A stretch of 6,861 nt of DNA. It comes from Candidatus Delongbacteria bacterium. GTDB taxonomy: Bacteria > UBA4055. Shown in pieces: positions 1 to 6,769 of the stretch; position 1 is the stretch's first letter; every line of letters begins with the position of its first letter. A program made the translations under genes and the position numbers. The stretch spans positions 1-6,861 of the forward strand of contig JAKLPX010000098.1 in the NCBI GenBank assembly GCA_022013635.1, given 5' to 3'. The notes under the pieces are model-generated. The model searched no databases and had not been told where the DNA came from. It saw only the letters and a list, made by a program, of their open reading frames with translations.

Positions 1-2615
1 ATAGTCAGGGTTTGAACAGTGGAATCTCCGCTGTTCAGTGTGATGTCAAAGAAACTAGGATTGATACCGATAATAGGAGGATCAACTGCTTCCGCTCTCA
101 ATATCACAGATATGGCGGGTTCATCAGGATCATTACTGTTAACAGTCATAGTTGTTGTGAATGTACCGACTGACGACGAATTGAAGGTTAATGTCCTTTC
201 AACTGAACTTTTGGGCGGTACCGAAAATGCGGTCGTGTCTATAGAAAACTCCGTTATACTGAAATCAACTGAGCTTACATTTATTTGATCAGAACCTGTA
301 TTGTTGATTGTTAATGCCCGGCTGGCTGTTACTCCCGTAAAAATCGTGTTAAAATCAACAGAGTCTTGCACGCTGATATTCGGTACTCCGACAACCGTCA
401 GATCAAAATCTATCTGAACTTCGCTTTCGTCCAAATCGTTTGAAAGAACAGTTAGATAACTTGTATAATCTCCGCCAAGCAGATTTCCCGCTTTTATTTT
501 TGCATTTACAGTAACAGACTGTGATGTGCTTAATGTATCTTCCTGAACATCAACGGAAATCCAATCCGATCCCACAACCATCCATTTGACGGCATTTATA
601 ATCATTTCATCAGCATCAGTTCCGGTATCTATTCCCCAGTCAGTAGATGCCAAAGTTTTGACCATAATTGTTAAATCAACTCTTTTACTTCCAGTATCTT
701 TTACGGCAATCAGCGGATAGCCGTTATCTAAATCAGCCAGCACTTCCGCATCTGCGTTAACACTACTACTCGTCAAGCTCGAATATGCTGAAATATCGGA
801 GATTCCGTTCATTATAGGATGACTTGCATTATAAACTGTTCCAAGATTTATTTCTGACCCGCCTGAGTAATTTCCCGGTTCAATCAACCAATAGTTGCCG
901 GTATCGAACCGTCCGCCGATCTGATATCCACCTATTATATTTGCTCCAAATGCTACTAATAAATTTCCGTTATTATCTACAAAATCAGCTAAATTATCAC
1001 CTAAAGAATCCTGATTATAAAATGAATACCAGCTATACACAAGAACAGCGTCAAAAACCTGCATCTCTTCTACCGTAGGAGTTGCTGAAATTGCATTAAA
1101 TATTGTTACAGAGGAGAATTCTCCTGAATCTATCAGATAGTTTTTTATATCCGCAAAATACATGGTATCACTTTCAGAACCTATAACAAGAACATCTCCT
1201 CTTCCATAAGCACTTTTATTAGGATTCATGTAGGTTTGCGCATAAAAGGAACTTTCTAAAATACTCAAATTCCCGTCAATACTTTTAGCTGATTTTTTTT
1301 GATAATTTGCTTTGGATCTTTGATTGAACAGGGAAACGGCTTCCACAATGGAGCTGGGAATTATTTGAAAATATAGATCTCCATTACCTGTATTTGTAAC
1401 CGAAAAAAAACAGGTTGTAGAATCGCCTTCATTTAATGTAAATGAAAAATATGTGGGGTTGACATCTATTTCTGGTTCGTCTTGTCCCAATCCGTGCAAT
1501 GCAACCGCTTGTGTATCTATACCATACTTTACAAACAAAGTATCAGTAAATGCTACTATAGAATCCGGGCAAAAACTAACGGCAAGCTTATAAGAAGAAT
1601 TAGTAGTTATTGCAATGTTTGTATTATTTACCGTAAATTGATCTGATGTAGTATAAACCGTATCAATATTTAATATTCCTGTTCCGATATTTTGTATTTC
1701 TACTATAAGACTGTCAGTGTAGCCGACCACATAAGAACCAAAGTCCAAAGAAGTTTGCACTACATTAAGTTGTGGTGTAGCGGAAGGAACTCCAACGGCA
1801 TTCCATGCTTCAACAACGGAATAATATTCATCTGATCCTGCGCCAAACAAATCAATTGCGGCTTGCTCAGAACCCGCCCTGGCATCAATATATTGTGAAC
1901 CGGGTGTTAAATATACGCTCAAATTTCTATACGCAATCTGTTCTGCGCTTTCTAATCCGATTCCGGAGACATTGTAATTATAACTATTATCATTTGTTCC
2001 GGTCCCGCCGTCCACAAGCAGATAATACCAATAATTCTGTACTCCGCTGTTCGTATGCACACCACCGTTATCAGATGAACCAGACTCCCAATTTATTCCC
2101 AGGTAAGTATCAGGATCACCTTGTGAATTCGGATCGTTCATAGAACGGACCATACTAACACCGTCTAAATATATTTCATCCCCCAAATTCCAGCTGGCGG
2201 TCGAGTCATTATTATGAAATTCTATTGACTGCCCGAAAATATCACTAAAAGATTCGTTTACAGCACCCGATTCATAAGAGTAAATAAGACCTGCAGTTCT
2301 TTCTGTGACAGCGTGCGTTATTTCATGCCCGACAATATCAAGGCTTACCAATGCGGTAGCAGTATATCCGTCACCATCGCCATAAGTCATAACATAGCCA
2401 TCCCAAAAAGCGTTAAAAAAATTCAAATCATAGTGAACATAAGATTTTAATGCAGCCCCGTTATCGTCATAACTGTTTCTGCCATGTACATCCAAATAAT
2501 AGTCATAAGTTCTCTCAGTGCCCCAATGAGCATTGACAGCTGCTCCGTCTGTTTCAAAAAATGTATCACTGTCAGTAAAATCAATAGAAGAACTATAAAT
2601 TGTACCATTCTGCAT
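1..2615 (-). CDS. Catalytic and C-terminal part of the M4 protease, open to the window edge
   Basis: After the frameshift the reading frame is open from 2681 to the left edge. The first ATG is at 2615, but homology starts earlier with YRLKEISRGDGIETYNM (from 2663), typical of the start of the mature M4 domain. The zinc motif HEITH is encoded at 2313-2327, the glutamate ligand of GAVNESFSD at 2253-2255 and the catalytic histidine of GGVHTNSG at 2055-2057. The domain closes with VVEAWNAVGV near 1788. Translated alone from 2615, the product would lack both a signal peptide and a propeptide and would probably not be exported or folded properly. Confidence 0.75.
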   Translation of the reverse strand, partial: MQNGTIYSSSIDFTDSDTFFETDGAAVNAHWGTERTYDYYLDVHGRNSYDDNGAALKSYVHYDLNFFNAFWDGYVMTYGDGDGYTATALVSLDIVGHEITHAVTERTAGLIYSYESGAVNESFSDIFGQSIEFHNNDSTASWNLGDEIYLDGVSMVRSMNDPNSQGDPDTYLGINWESGSSDNGGVHTNSGVQNYWYYLLVDGGTGTNDNSYNYNVSGIGLESAEQIAYRNLSVYLTPGSQYIDARAGSEQAAIDLFGAGSDEYYSVVEAWNAVGVPSATPQLNVVQTSLDFGSYVVGYTDSLIVEIQNIGTGILNIDTVYTTSDQFTVNNTNIAITTNSSYKLAVSFCPDSIVAFTDTLFVKYGIDTQAVALHGLGQDEPEIDVNPTYFSFTLNEGDSTTCFFSVTNTGNGDLYFQIIPSSIVEAVSLFNQRSKANYQKKSAKSIDGNLSILESSFYAQTYMNPNKSAYGRGDVLVIGSESDTMYFADIKNYLIDSGEFSSVTIFNAISATPTVEEMQVFDAVLVYSWYSFYNQDSLGDNLADFVDNNGNLLVAFGANIIGGYQIGGRFDTGNYWLIEPGNYSGGSEINLGTVYNASHPIMNGISDISAYSSLTSSSVNADAEVLADLDNGYPLIAVKDTGSKRVDLTIMVKTLASTDWGIDTGTDADEMIINAVKWMVVGSDWISVDVQEDTLSTSQSVTVNAKIKAGNLLGGDYTSYLTVLSNDLDESEVQIDFDLTVVGVPNISVQDSVDFNTIFTGVTASRALTINNTGSDQINVSSVDFSITEFSIDTTAFSVPPKSSVERTLTFNSSSVGTFTTTMTVNSNDPDEPAISVILRAEAVDPPIIGINPSFFDITLNSGDSTVQTLT
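18..80 (-). repeat. Ig-like repeat module, copy 2 (protein level)
   Basis: It encodes PPIIGINPSFFDITLNSGD followed by ST, and is the counterpart of the module at 1416-1475. The remainder of this domain lies beyond the left edge, so the protease has more C-terminal repeats than can be seen here. Confidence 0.7.
573..1205 (-). other. Flavodoxin/class I amidotransferase-like domain within the protease
   Basis: This region of about 210 residues begins GRGDVLVIGSESDT (a beta strand followed by a turn) and continues with DAVLVYSW, LADFVDNNGNLLVAFGA, NASHPIMNGI and DEMIINAVKWMV. The layout resembles glutamine-amidotransferase-like (ThuA/DUF4350-style) Rossmann domains found in secreted proteins. 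No cysteine appears in this region, so a glutaminase triad looks absent and a structural or ligand-binding role is more likely. The fold assignment is inferred from pattern only. Confidence 0.5.
1416..1475 (-). repeat. Ig-like repeat module, copy 1 (protein level)
   Basis: It encodes PEIDVNPTYFSFTLNEGDST. Ten of the 16 residues from the VNP part onward are identical to the copy encoded at 18-80. Codons differ widely between the copies, so this is an old duplication or a shared module and not a recent DNA repeat. Confidence 0.7.
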
Positions 2616-2653
2616 ATTATAAGTTTCTATCCCATCGCCTCTTGATATTTCTT

Positions 2654-3145
2654 TTAATCTGTAGACGAAATAGAAAGAGAATCAACGGTCATAGATACAG
2701 TTCCGTTATACAATGAAACCCCACTGCCGCTTACATCTGCAGTATGTATCTTATTGAAGAAATTAATTACTTCACCTGTATTTGCATCAATTTCAACATT
2801 ATATCTGGCGACTGGTCTTTTAGCATAAATATCAATCTGATAGACTAAACGCATGTCTTCTTTTTTTAAGGAATATTCTTTTGAACTGATCACTAACTTC
2901 GAAGTGGGATAATATTGATCAGTGTTTATTTCATTAGTCTGCCACATATATTCGTCGGCATTTACTTTATTCAGCGCTATATTTAACGCTTCTGTTTTTG
3001 ATATAATTATACCCGTTTTTACATTCAGATCAGGTATTAAAGTTCCATTTGCCCGAACTAAATATCCCCCCTGTTCATGAAAAATATATTCAGCAACGAG
3101 AATCTCGTAATCTTTAAAATACTGTTTATATCTCTTGTGAACCAT
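2654..3145 (-). CDS. Propeptide fragment of the M4 protease (FTP and PepSY domains)
   Basis: This open stretch lies between the two lesions. It is bounded by TGA at 3281 upstream and TAA at 2654 downstream, and the first ATG is at 3145. The segment around that ATG (LGMVHKRYKQYFKDYEILVA) matches the FTP motif of M4 propeptides. The part with SKTEALNIALNKV and ANTGEVINFFNKIH matches PepSY. Such propeptides act as intramolecular chaperones and inhibitors of the zymogen. Homology continues upstream to the TGA, so 3145 is not a natural start, and no Shine-Dalgarno sequence precedes it. It shares its frame with the signal peptide fragment (300 bases, 100 codons apart). Confidence 0.7.
   Translation of the reverse strand: MVHKRYKQYFKDYEILVAEYIFHEQGGYLVRANGTLIPDLNVKTGIIISKTEALNIALNKVNADEYMWQTNEINTDQYYPTSKLVISSKEYSLKKEDMRLVYQIDIYAKRPVARYNVEIDANTGEVINFFNKIHTADVSGSGVSLYNGTVSMTVDSLSISSTD
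2657..2681 (-). other. One-base frameshift between propeptide and catalytic domain
   Basis: The upstream frame reads DSLSISSTD and stops at 2654. The downstream frame is closed by a stop at 2682-2684 and then reads FSFYFVYRLKEISRG. The switch must fall between these stops. Adding one T at TCTAC near 2663 would give SISSYRLKEISRGDG, which joins the two domains as in intact M4 proteases. No slippery heptamer is present. Confidence 0.85.
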
Positions 3146-3280
3146 GCCGAGTTTATCAGTATTCTCTCTAATCTTTTTTAGTTGAGATTCACCGGATAAC
3201 CCAAGATTATTCAGATTATCAGATACAAATTTTTCAGTGGAAATGTTTATTTTATCTGATATTTCGATTTCAGCAATAGA

Positions 3281-3283
3281 TCA
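3281..3283 (-). other. In-frame TGA interrupting the protease propeptide
   Basis: The TGA is codon 55 counted from the ATG at 3445. Frame is kept on both sides: RNN precedes it and SIAEIEISDK follows. A single substitution could have made it from a sense codon such as CGA, GGA, TGG, TTA or TCA. Tryptophan is TGG throughout the window, so TGA is not read as Trp here. Confidence 0.85.
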
Positions 3284-3445
3284 ATTGTTCCTTATTATTA
3301 GTTTATCGGCGGATGGTATGATCTTTTGCGCGTTAACTCCTGATATTTGCTGACGCATAATATTTATTTTTGGAGAAACCAGTTGGGAAAAAACATTACT
3401 GATAAGTAATATTGCCAGAATGATCTCAAGCTTTTTGAACTTCAT
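3281..3445 (-). CDS. N-terminal fragment of the M4 protease: signal peptide and start of propeptide
   Basis: This 54-residue reading frame begins MKFKKLEIILAILLISNVFS. That is a textbook Sec signal peptide: a charged KFKK start, then a hydrophobic core, with probable cleavage near VFS/Q around residue 20. After 54 residues it hits TGA. The next codons continue in the same frame into the propeptide, so this is the 5' part of the protease gene rather than an independent small protein. Confidence 0.7.
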   Translation of the reverse strand: MKFKKLEIILAILLISNVFSQLVSPKINIMRQQISGVNAQKIIPSADKLIIRNN

Positions 3446-3452
3446 GATTCCG

Positions 3453-3460
3453 TCTCCTTT
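3453..3460 (-). promoter_or_regulatory. Ribosome binding site of the protease gene
   Basis: AAAGGAGA on the minus strand lies seven bases before the ATG at 3445. The strong site and the signal peptide right after it show that this is the original start of the protease gene. Confidence 0.85.
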
Positions 3461-3490
3461 ACATAAAACTTAATTAAATCTTACGAATCT

Positions 3491-3519
3491 ATTCTTATCT
3501 CTTAACATTAGCTTCTCAA
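3491..3519 (-). promoter_or_regulatory. Possible promoter of the protease gene
   Basis: On the minus strand TTGAGA (3519-3514) is followed after 17 bases by AAGAAT (3496-3491). The match to sigma70 consensus is five of six and four of six. In AT-rich DNA such matches arise easily, and if the organism is Bacteroidetes-like its promoters may use another consensus. Confidence 0.25.
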
Positions 3520-3526
3520 TTTCAAT

Positions 3527-3538
3527 CTCTATATAGAG
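3527..3538. promoter_or_regulatory. Perfect 12-bp palindrome, possible operator
   Basis: CTCTATATAGAG equals its own reverse complement. It lies eight bases upstream of the possible -35 box of the protease gene, a position where a dimeric regulator could bind. No regulator gene is in the window to pair with it. Confidence 0.3.
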
Positions 3539-3540
3539 CC

Positions 3541-3580
3541 CATAAAAGTTTCAAGTTACTTTTTACCTTTTATGCTTGAA
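3541..3580. repeat. Two interleaved inverted repeats downstream of the aminotransferase
   Basis: CATAAAAG (3541-3548) pairs with CTTTTATG (3567-3574), and TTCAAG (3550-3555) pairs with CTTGAA (3575-3580). The arms alternate, so they form either a pseudoknot or two exclusive hairpins in RNA. They start 11 bases past the aminotransferase stop. No U-run follows on the minus strand, so this is not a classical intrinsic terminator. Confidence 0.4.
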
Positions 3581-3591
3581 GACATTTTCTT

Positions 3592-4689
3592 CTATTTATA
3601 GAACTCGTTAATCTTATTCGAGATGAAATCTATTTCATCGTGAGCGAGATGCGGATGCATTGGTAGTGAGATAATTCCATCGGCAACTTTTTCCGATATC
3701 GGGAAAGAGCCTATACCTTGTCCGAGGTCTTTGAAAGCATGTTGTAAATGCAATGGAATAGGGTAATGGACAGCACTCGGAATTTTATTTTCTGTAAGAA
3801 ATTTCTGAAGCTCGTCCCTTCCTACAACCTGAATTGAGAACTGATGATAAATATGATAATTGTCGGTATGTTCGAAAGGTATTACGGCGATATTTTTGAG
3901 ATTGGCTTTGTATCTTGAAGCGGCATCTCTTCTTTTTTTATTCCAGCCGTCAAGGTAGTCCAGTTTTATGTTCAGGATTACTGCCTGTATTGCATCAAGT
4001 CTGGAATTTACTCCGACAACCTGATGTTTATATCTTTCGTTCTGCCCGTGATTGGCGATCATTCTGACTTTGATTGCGAGATCGTCGCAGTCTGTGAGCA
4101 TGAGTCCGCCGTCTCCGGCCGCACCGAGGTTTTTGGCAGGATAGAAGCTTACTGTTGCTATATCGGAAAGCGACCCGAGCATTTTATTTTTATATTTTGC
4201 ACCGAATCCCTGAGCGTTGTCTTCTATTACGATAAGATTATGCTTTTTGGCTATGGCGTTGATCTTATCCATGTCTGCGGCTTGTCCGTAAAGATGCACG
4301 GGGATTATGGCTTTTGTTTTTTTGGTAATCGCGGCTTCAATTTTAGCAGGATCAATATTGTATGTATCTGCTTCGATGTCAACAAATACTGATTTCGCGC
4401 CCAATATTCTTATAGTTTCTGCTGTGGCTATGAATGTGAATGGAGTAGTGATTATTTCATCTCCGGGCTCGATCCCTATTGCCATCATAGATATCTGAAG
4501 GGCGTCTGTACCGTTTGCGCAGCCTATGGCATGTTTAACACCGATATAAGATGCTGCTTTTTCTTCAAAAGCTTTCAATTCCGGTCCGCCGACATAATAT
4601 CCGCTTGAGAGAACTTCCAAAACTTTAGGTTCAAGTCTTGATCTGATCTCATCGTACTGCTTACGCATGTCAACCATCTGTATATTCAT
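3592..4689 (-). CDS. DegT/DnrJ/EryC1 (WbpE-like) PLP-dependent sugar aminotransferase
   Basis: This is a complete 365-residue fold-type I aminotransferase. Members of the family transfer an amino group, usually from glutamate, to a nucleotide-linked 3- or 4-keto sugar, making amino sugars for surface polysaccharides. Visible signatures are ANGTDAL (58-64, cofactor phosphate region), IEDNAQGFGA (155-164, with Asp157 expected to contact the pyridine nitrogen), SFYPAKNLGAAGDGG (181-195, with Lys186 the Schiff-base lysine), VNSRLDAIQA (227-236) and HYPIPLHLQHAF (308-319). The overall pattern most resembles WbpE/WlbC-type enzymes acting on UDP-3-keto-GlcNAcA, but the exact substrate cannot be read from sequence. 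Ala185 stands where Ser or Thr is common before the lysine. The start at 4689 is preferred over an in-frame ATG at 4785 because family homology begins at MNIQMVDMRKQY and a GAGGA motif lies eight bases upstream. The longer form would add 32 residues overlapping EF-G. No other sugar-pathway gene is in view. Confidence 0.95.
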   Translation of the reverse strand: MNIQMVDMRKQYDEIRSRLEPKVLEVLSSGYYVGGPELKAFEEKAASYIGVKHAIGCANGTDALQISMMAIGIEPGDEIITTPFTFIATAETIRILGAKSVFVDIEADTYNIDPAKIEAAITKKTKAIIPVHLYGQAADMDKINAIAKKHNLIVIEDNAQGFGAKYKNKMLGSLSDIATVSFYPAKNLGAAGDGGLMLTDCDDLAIKVRMIANHGQNERYKHQVVGVNSRLDAIQAVILNIKLDYLDGWNKKRRDAASRYKANLKNIAVIPFEHTDNYHIYHQFSIQVVGRDELQKFLTENKIPSAVHYPIPLHLQHAFKDLGQGIGSFPISEKVADGIISLPMHPHLAHDEIDFISNKINEFYK

Positions 4690-4690
4690 T

Positions 4691-6769
4691 CTATTCTTCC
4701 TCTTCGTGACCTTTAGACGCTTCATATTTTTCAACGATCTTCTGCTGTACTTCGTAAGGAACAACTTCGTAATGATCAAAATCAAGTTCGAACGAACCTT
4801 TTCCCTGCGTCATTGTTTTTAAAGTAGTAGCATATCTATATAATTCACTCAACGGAACTTTAGCAGTAATAAACTGTTTTCCGCCTTTAGATTCCATACC
4901 TTCGGGTCTTCCTCTTTTTGAAGAGATATCACCCATAACATCGCCTGTATATTCTTCGGGAACAGATACTGTTATTGTGTATATAGGCTCAAGAAGTATC
5001 GGATTTGCTTTTTTAAAAAGATCTTTGAAACACATTCTTGATGCGATTTTGAATGCCATTTCGGAAGAGTCAACATCATGGAATTTACCGTAAAATAGTT
5101 CCGCTTCAAGGTCAACTACCAAGGATCCTGAAATAACGCCGACAACCAAAGTTTCATTTACTCCTTTTTCAACTGCAGGTATGAATCTGGCCGGAATAGA
5201 TCCGCCTGTGATCGAATTAACAAAATTATAACCCTCACCTCTGCCTTTAGGACGGACTTTCATGTGTACTTCTCCGAACTGTCCTTTACCGCCTGATTGT
5301 TTTTTATGACGATACGACCCTTCTGCTTTTCCGGTTATAGTTTCTCTATAAGGTACTCTCGGTTCGATGACATCTATTTCAATGCTGAATCTTTCTTTCA
5401 GCTTTTCAATCATAGTCTCGATATGCTTCGTTCCCTGACCATGTATAATCGTCTGATGAAGTTCAGGATCAATCGAATAGCCGAATGTCGGGTCTTCGTT
5501 TGATAACGATAATAATGCCTGACCTATTTTAGCGTCGTCTTTTTTATCTCTCGTTCGGACAGCTTCCCACATTAAAGGTTTAGGAATATCCATCGGTTTG
5601 ATAGTATAGTTCAGAGATTTATCCGTAATGGTATCGTTCGTTTTAGTGTATTTCAATTTAACTACGGTTCCGATATCACCGGCACAGATTTCAGGTATTT
5701 CATGTCTGGTTTTTCCCATAACAATATTTATCTGTCCGACTCTTTCGACTTTTTCTCCATTTTTCAAATCTGTTCCGGGAGTAAGTTTGCCTGTAAGAAC
5801 TTTGAAAAATGTTAAATCTCCGACATGAGCTTCAGCCACTGTTTTAAATACGAATGCGCTGAATGGTTTTGTTTCGTCCGTGGATATCTCAATTTCATTG
5901 CCTTTTTCAACAGCAACAGTTTTTACATCGGTAGGGGAAAGGAAAATGGTATCGAATTTATCCATTAAAGAATGAATTCCTATGCCTTTTATCGCGCTAC
6001 CGCAGAATACCGGAAATATTGAGCCTTCACTAAAAGCTTTTTTGAAACCGTTATTGAATTCATCAGGAGTCAGTTCGCCGGCTTCAAAATATTTCTCCAT
6101 CAGCACTTCGTCCGAACCTGCTATATTTTCAACAAGCGCTGTTTTGATCTCTTCAGCTTTCGATTTCGCCTCTGCCGGTATTTCTTTAGCTACAGGTTTT
6201 CCATTTTCCATGCAGTACATTTTCATATCGAAAATATCTACTATTCCGTGAAATGTTTCACCTTTGCCGATCGGGAACTGAACTTCTGTTACAGACGACG
6301 AGAAAGTTTTCTGAAGATCCTGAATAACTTTGTCGTAATCGGCGTTTTCATAATCGCATTTATTTATAAAAAATGCAGTAGGTTTTTTTGAGTGATGGGA
6401 AATTTCGAAGCCCATTTCTGTTCCGACTTCAGTACCCTGGGTGCTTGCGGCAGAAACCGTAACCAAAACGGAATCGGCTACTTTGACGGCTCCGTAAGTC
6501 TCGCCTATAAAATCAGCGTATCCGGGGCAGTCAATAATGTTATATTTAACATCTTTATTGTCAATCGCAATCAAAGAAGACCTTATGGAATATTTCTTCT
6601 CTATTTCATTGACGGAATAGTCGGACAGTGTTGTTCCGTCAACAATGCTGCCCATACGGGTAATCTTACCTGTGTAGAAAGCTATGCCCTCAGCCAATAT
6701 CGTTTTTCCGACCGAGTTATGCCCTACGATCGCGATATTTCTAACATCTTTGGCGTGATATGCTCTCAT
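4691..6769 (-). CDS. EF-G-like translational GTPase (EF-G2 type)
   Basis: This is a complete 692-residue protein, normal length for EF-G, with all five domains. The GTPase domain (about 8-275) has the P-loop GHNSVGKT (16-23), switch II DCPGYADF (80-87), NKCD (136-139) and CGSA (256-259). Domain II runs about 302-392, III 395-472, IV 473-590 (with QSGGKGQFGE and HDVDSSEMAFKIA) and V 592-680 (with RGRPEGMESKGG). The protein ends in an acidic EEEE tail. Housekeeping EF-G has DTPGH in switch II and ERGITI in switch I. Here these read DCPGY and KKYSIR, and the Tyr is characteristic of the EF-G2/'EF-G-like' subfamily, whose cellular role is poorly defined. The protein is presumably cytoplasmic and GTP-binding; ribosome binding is inferred. 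The ATG start is set by GGAGG four bases upstream. The next gene begins one base after the TAG stop. I left the symbol empty because this is not canonical fusA. Confidence 0.95.
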   Translation of the reverse strand: MRAYHAKDVRNIAIVGHNSVGKTILAEGIAFYTGKITRMGSIVDGTTLSDYSVNEIEKKYSIRSSLIAIDNKDVKYNIIDCPGYADFIGETYGAVKVADSVLVTVSAASTQGTEVGTEMGFEISHHSKKPTAFFINKCDYENADYDKVIQDLQKTFSSSVTEVQFPIGKGETFHGIVDIFDMKMYCMENGKPVAKEIPAEAKSKAEEIKTALVENIAGSDEVLMEKYFEAGELTPDEFNNGFKKAFSEGSIFPVFCGSAIKGIGIHSLMDKFDTIFLSPTDVKTVAVEKGNEIEISTDETKPFSAFVFKTVAEAHVGDLTFFKVLTGKLTPGTDLKNGEKVERVGQINIVMGKTRHEIPEICAGDIGTVVKLKYTKTNDTITDKSLNYTIKPMDIPKPLMWEAVRTRDKKDDAKIGQALLSLSNEDPTFGYSIDPELHQTIIHGQGTKHIETMIEKLKERFSIEIDVIEPRVPYRETITGKAEGSYRHKKQSGGKGQFGEVHMKVRPKGRGEGYNFVNSITGGSIPARFIPAVEKGVNETLVVGVISGSLVVDLEAELFYGKFHDVDSSEMAFKIASRMCFKDLFKKANPILLEPIYTITVSVPEEYTGDVMGDISSKRGRPEGMESKGGKQFITAKVPLSELYRYATTLKTMTQGKGSFELDFDHYEVVPYEVQQKIVEKYEASKGHEEEE
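4698..4702 (-). promoter_or_regulatory. Ribosome binding site of the aminotransferase, inside the EF-G gene end
   Basis: GAGGA on the minus strand lies eight bases before the ATG at 4689. It is formed by the codons for the acidic C-terminal tail of the EF-G-like protein. Stop and start codons are separated by one base, so translational coupling is likely. This site decides the 4689 start over the upstream ATG at 4785. Confidence 0.7.

Larger units (their letters stand above)
1..3445 (-). pseudogene. Secreted M4 (thermolysin-family) metalloprotease precursor, multi-domain, disrupted twice and cut by the window edge
   Basis: The predicted product is an exported zinc endopeptidase of at least 1148 codons. 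In order: a signal peptide (about 1-20), FTP and PepSY propeptide domains (about 65-235), the M4 catalytic domain (2663 down to 1788), an ASH-like domain (about 1787-1476), an Ig-like repeat (from 1475), a flavodoxin/amidotransferase-like domain (about 1205-573), another Ig-like segment and an ASH domain (about 570-81), and the start of one more repeat at the edge. With one base restored at the frameshift, HEITH is at 374-378, the third zinc ligand Glu398 is 24 residues on, Tyr389 and Asp402 match thermolysin Tyr157 and Asp170, and His464 in DNGGVHTNSG matches His231. Catalysis therefore looks intact. The gene is broken by an in-frame TGA (3281-3283) and a one-base frameshift (2657-2681). Beyond the frameshift no stop occurs to the window edge. 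The start is supported by AAAGGAGA seven bases upstream. A sequence error in an intact gene remains possible. Confidence 0.85.

Noticed and set aside
1293..1410. Eight-base homopolymers at 1293-1300 and 1403-1410 as phase-variation switches
   Set aside because: The frame is intact across both and runs of eight occur by chance in AT-rich DNA. There is no evidence of length variation.
19..2143. Plus-strand open frames at 19-288, 824-1078 and 1805-2143
   Set aside because: All are antisense to the continuous protease frame and resemble no known protein.
2654..2681. Programmed -1 ribosomal frameshifting in the protease
   Set aside because: No slippery heptamer in the correct phase and no strong downstream structure are visible. 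Secreted M4 proteases are not known to use it.
3281..3283. TGA as selenocysteine or as a reassigned tryptophan codon
   Set aside because: It lies in a protease propeptide with no redox role and no convincing stem-loop after it. Trp is TGG in all three genes.
4024..4498. Plus-strand open frames at 4024-4392 and 4307-4498, the latter with a signal-peptide-like start
   Set aside because: Both lie antisense to the well-conserved aminotransferase. The hydrophobic look comes from the complementary codons.
4690..4785. Longer aminotransferase starting at the ATG at 4785
   Set aside because: The extra 32 residues are basic, lack family homology and overlap the EF-G coding end. The 4689 start has a ribosome site and matches family N-termini.
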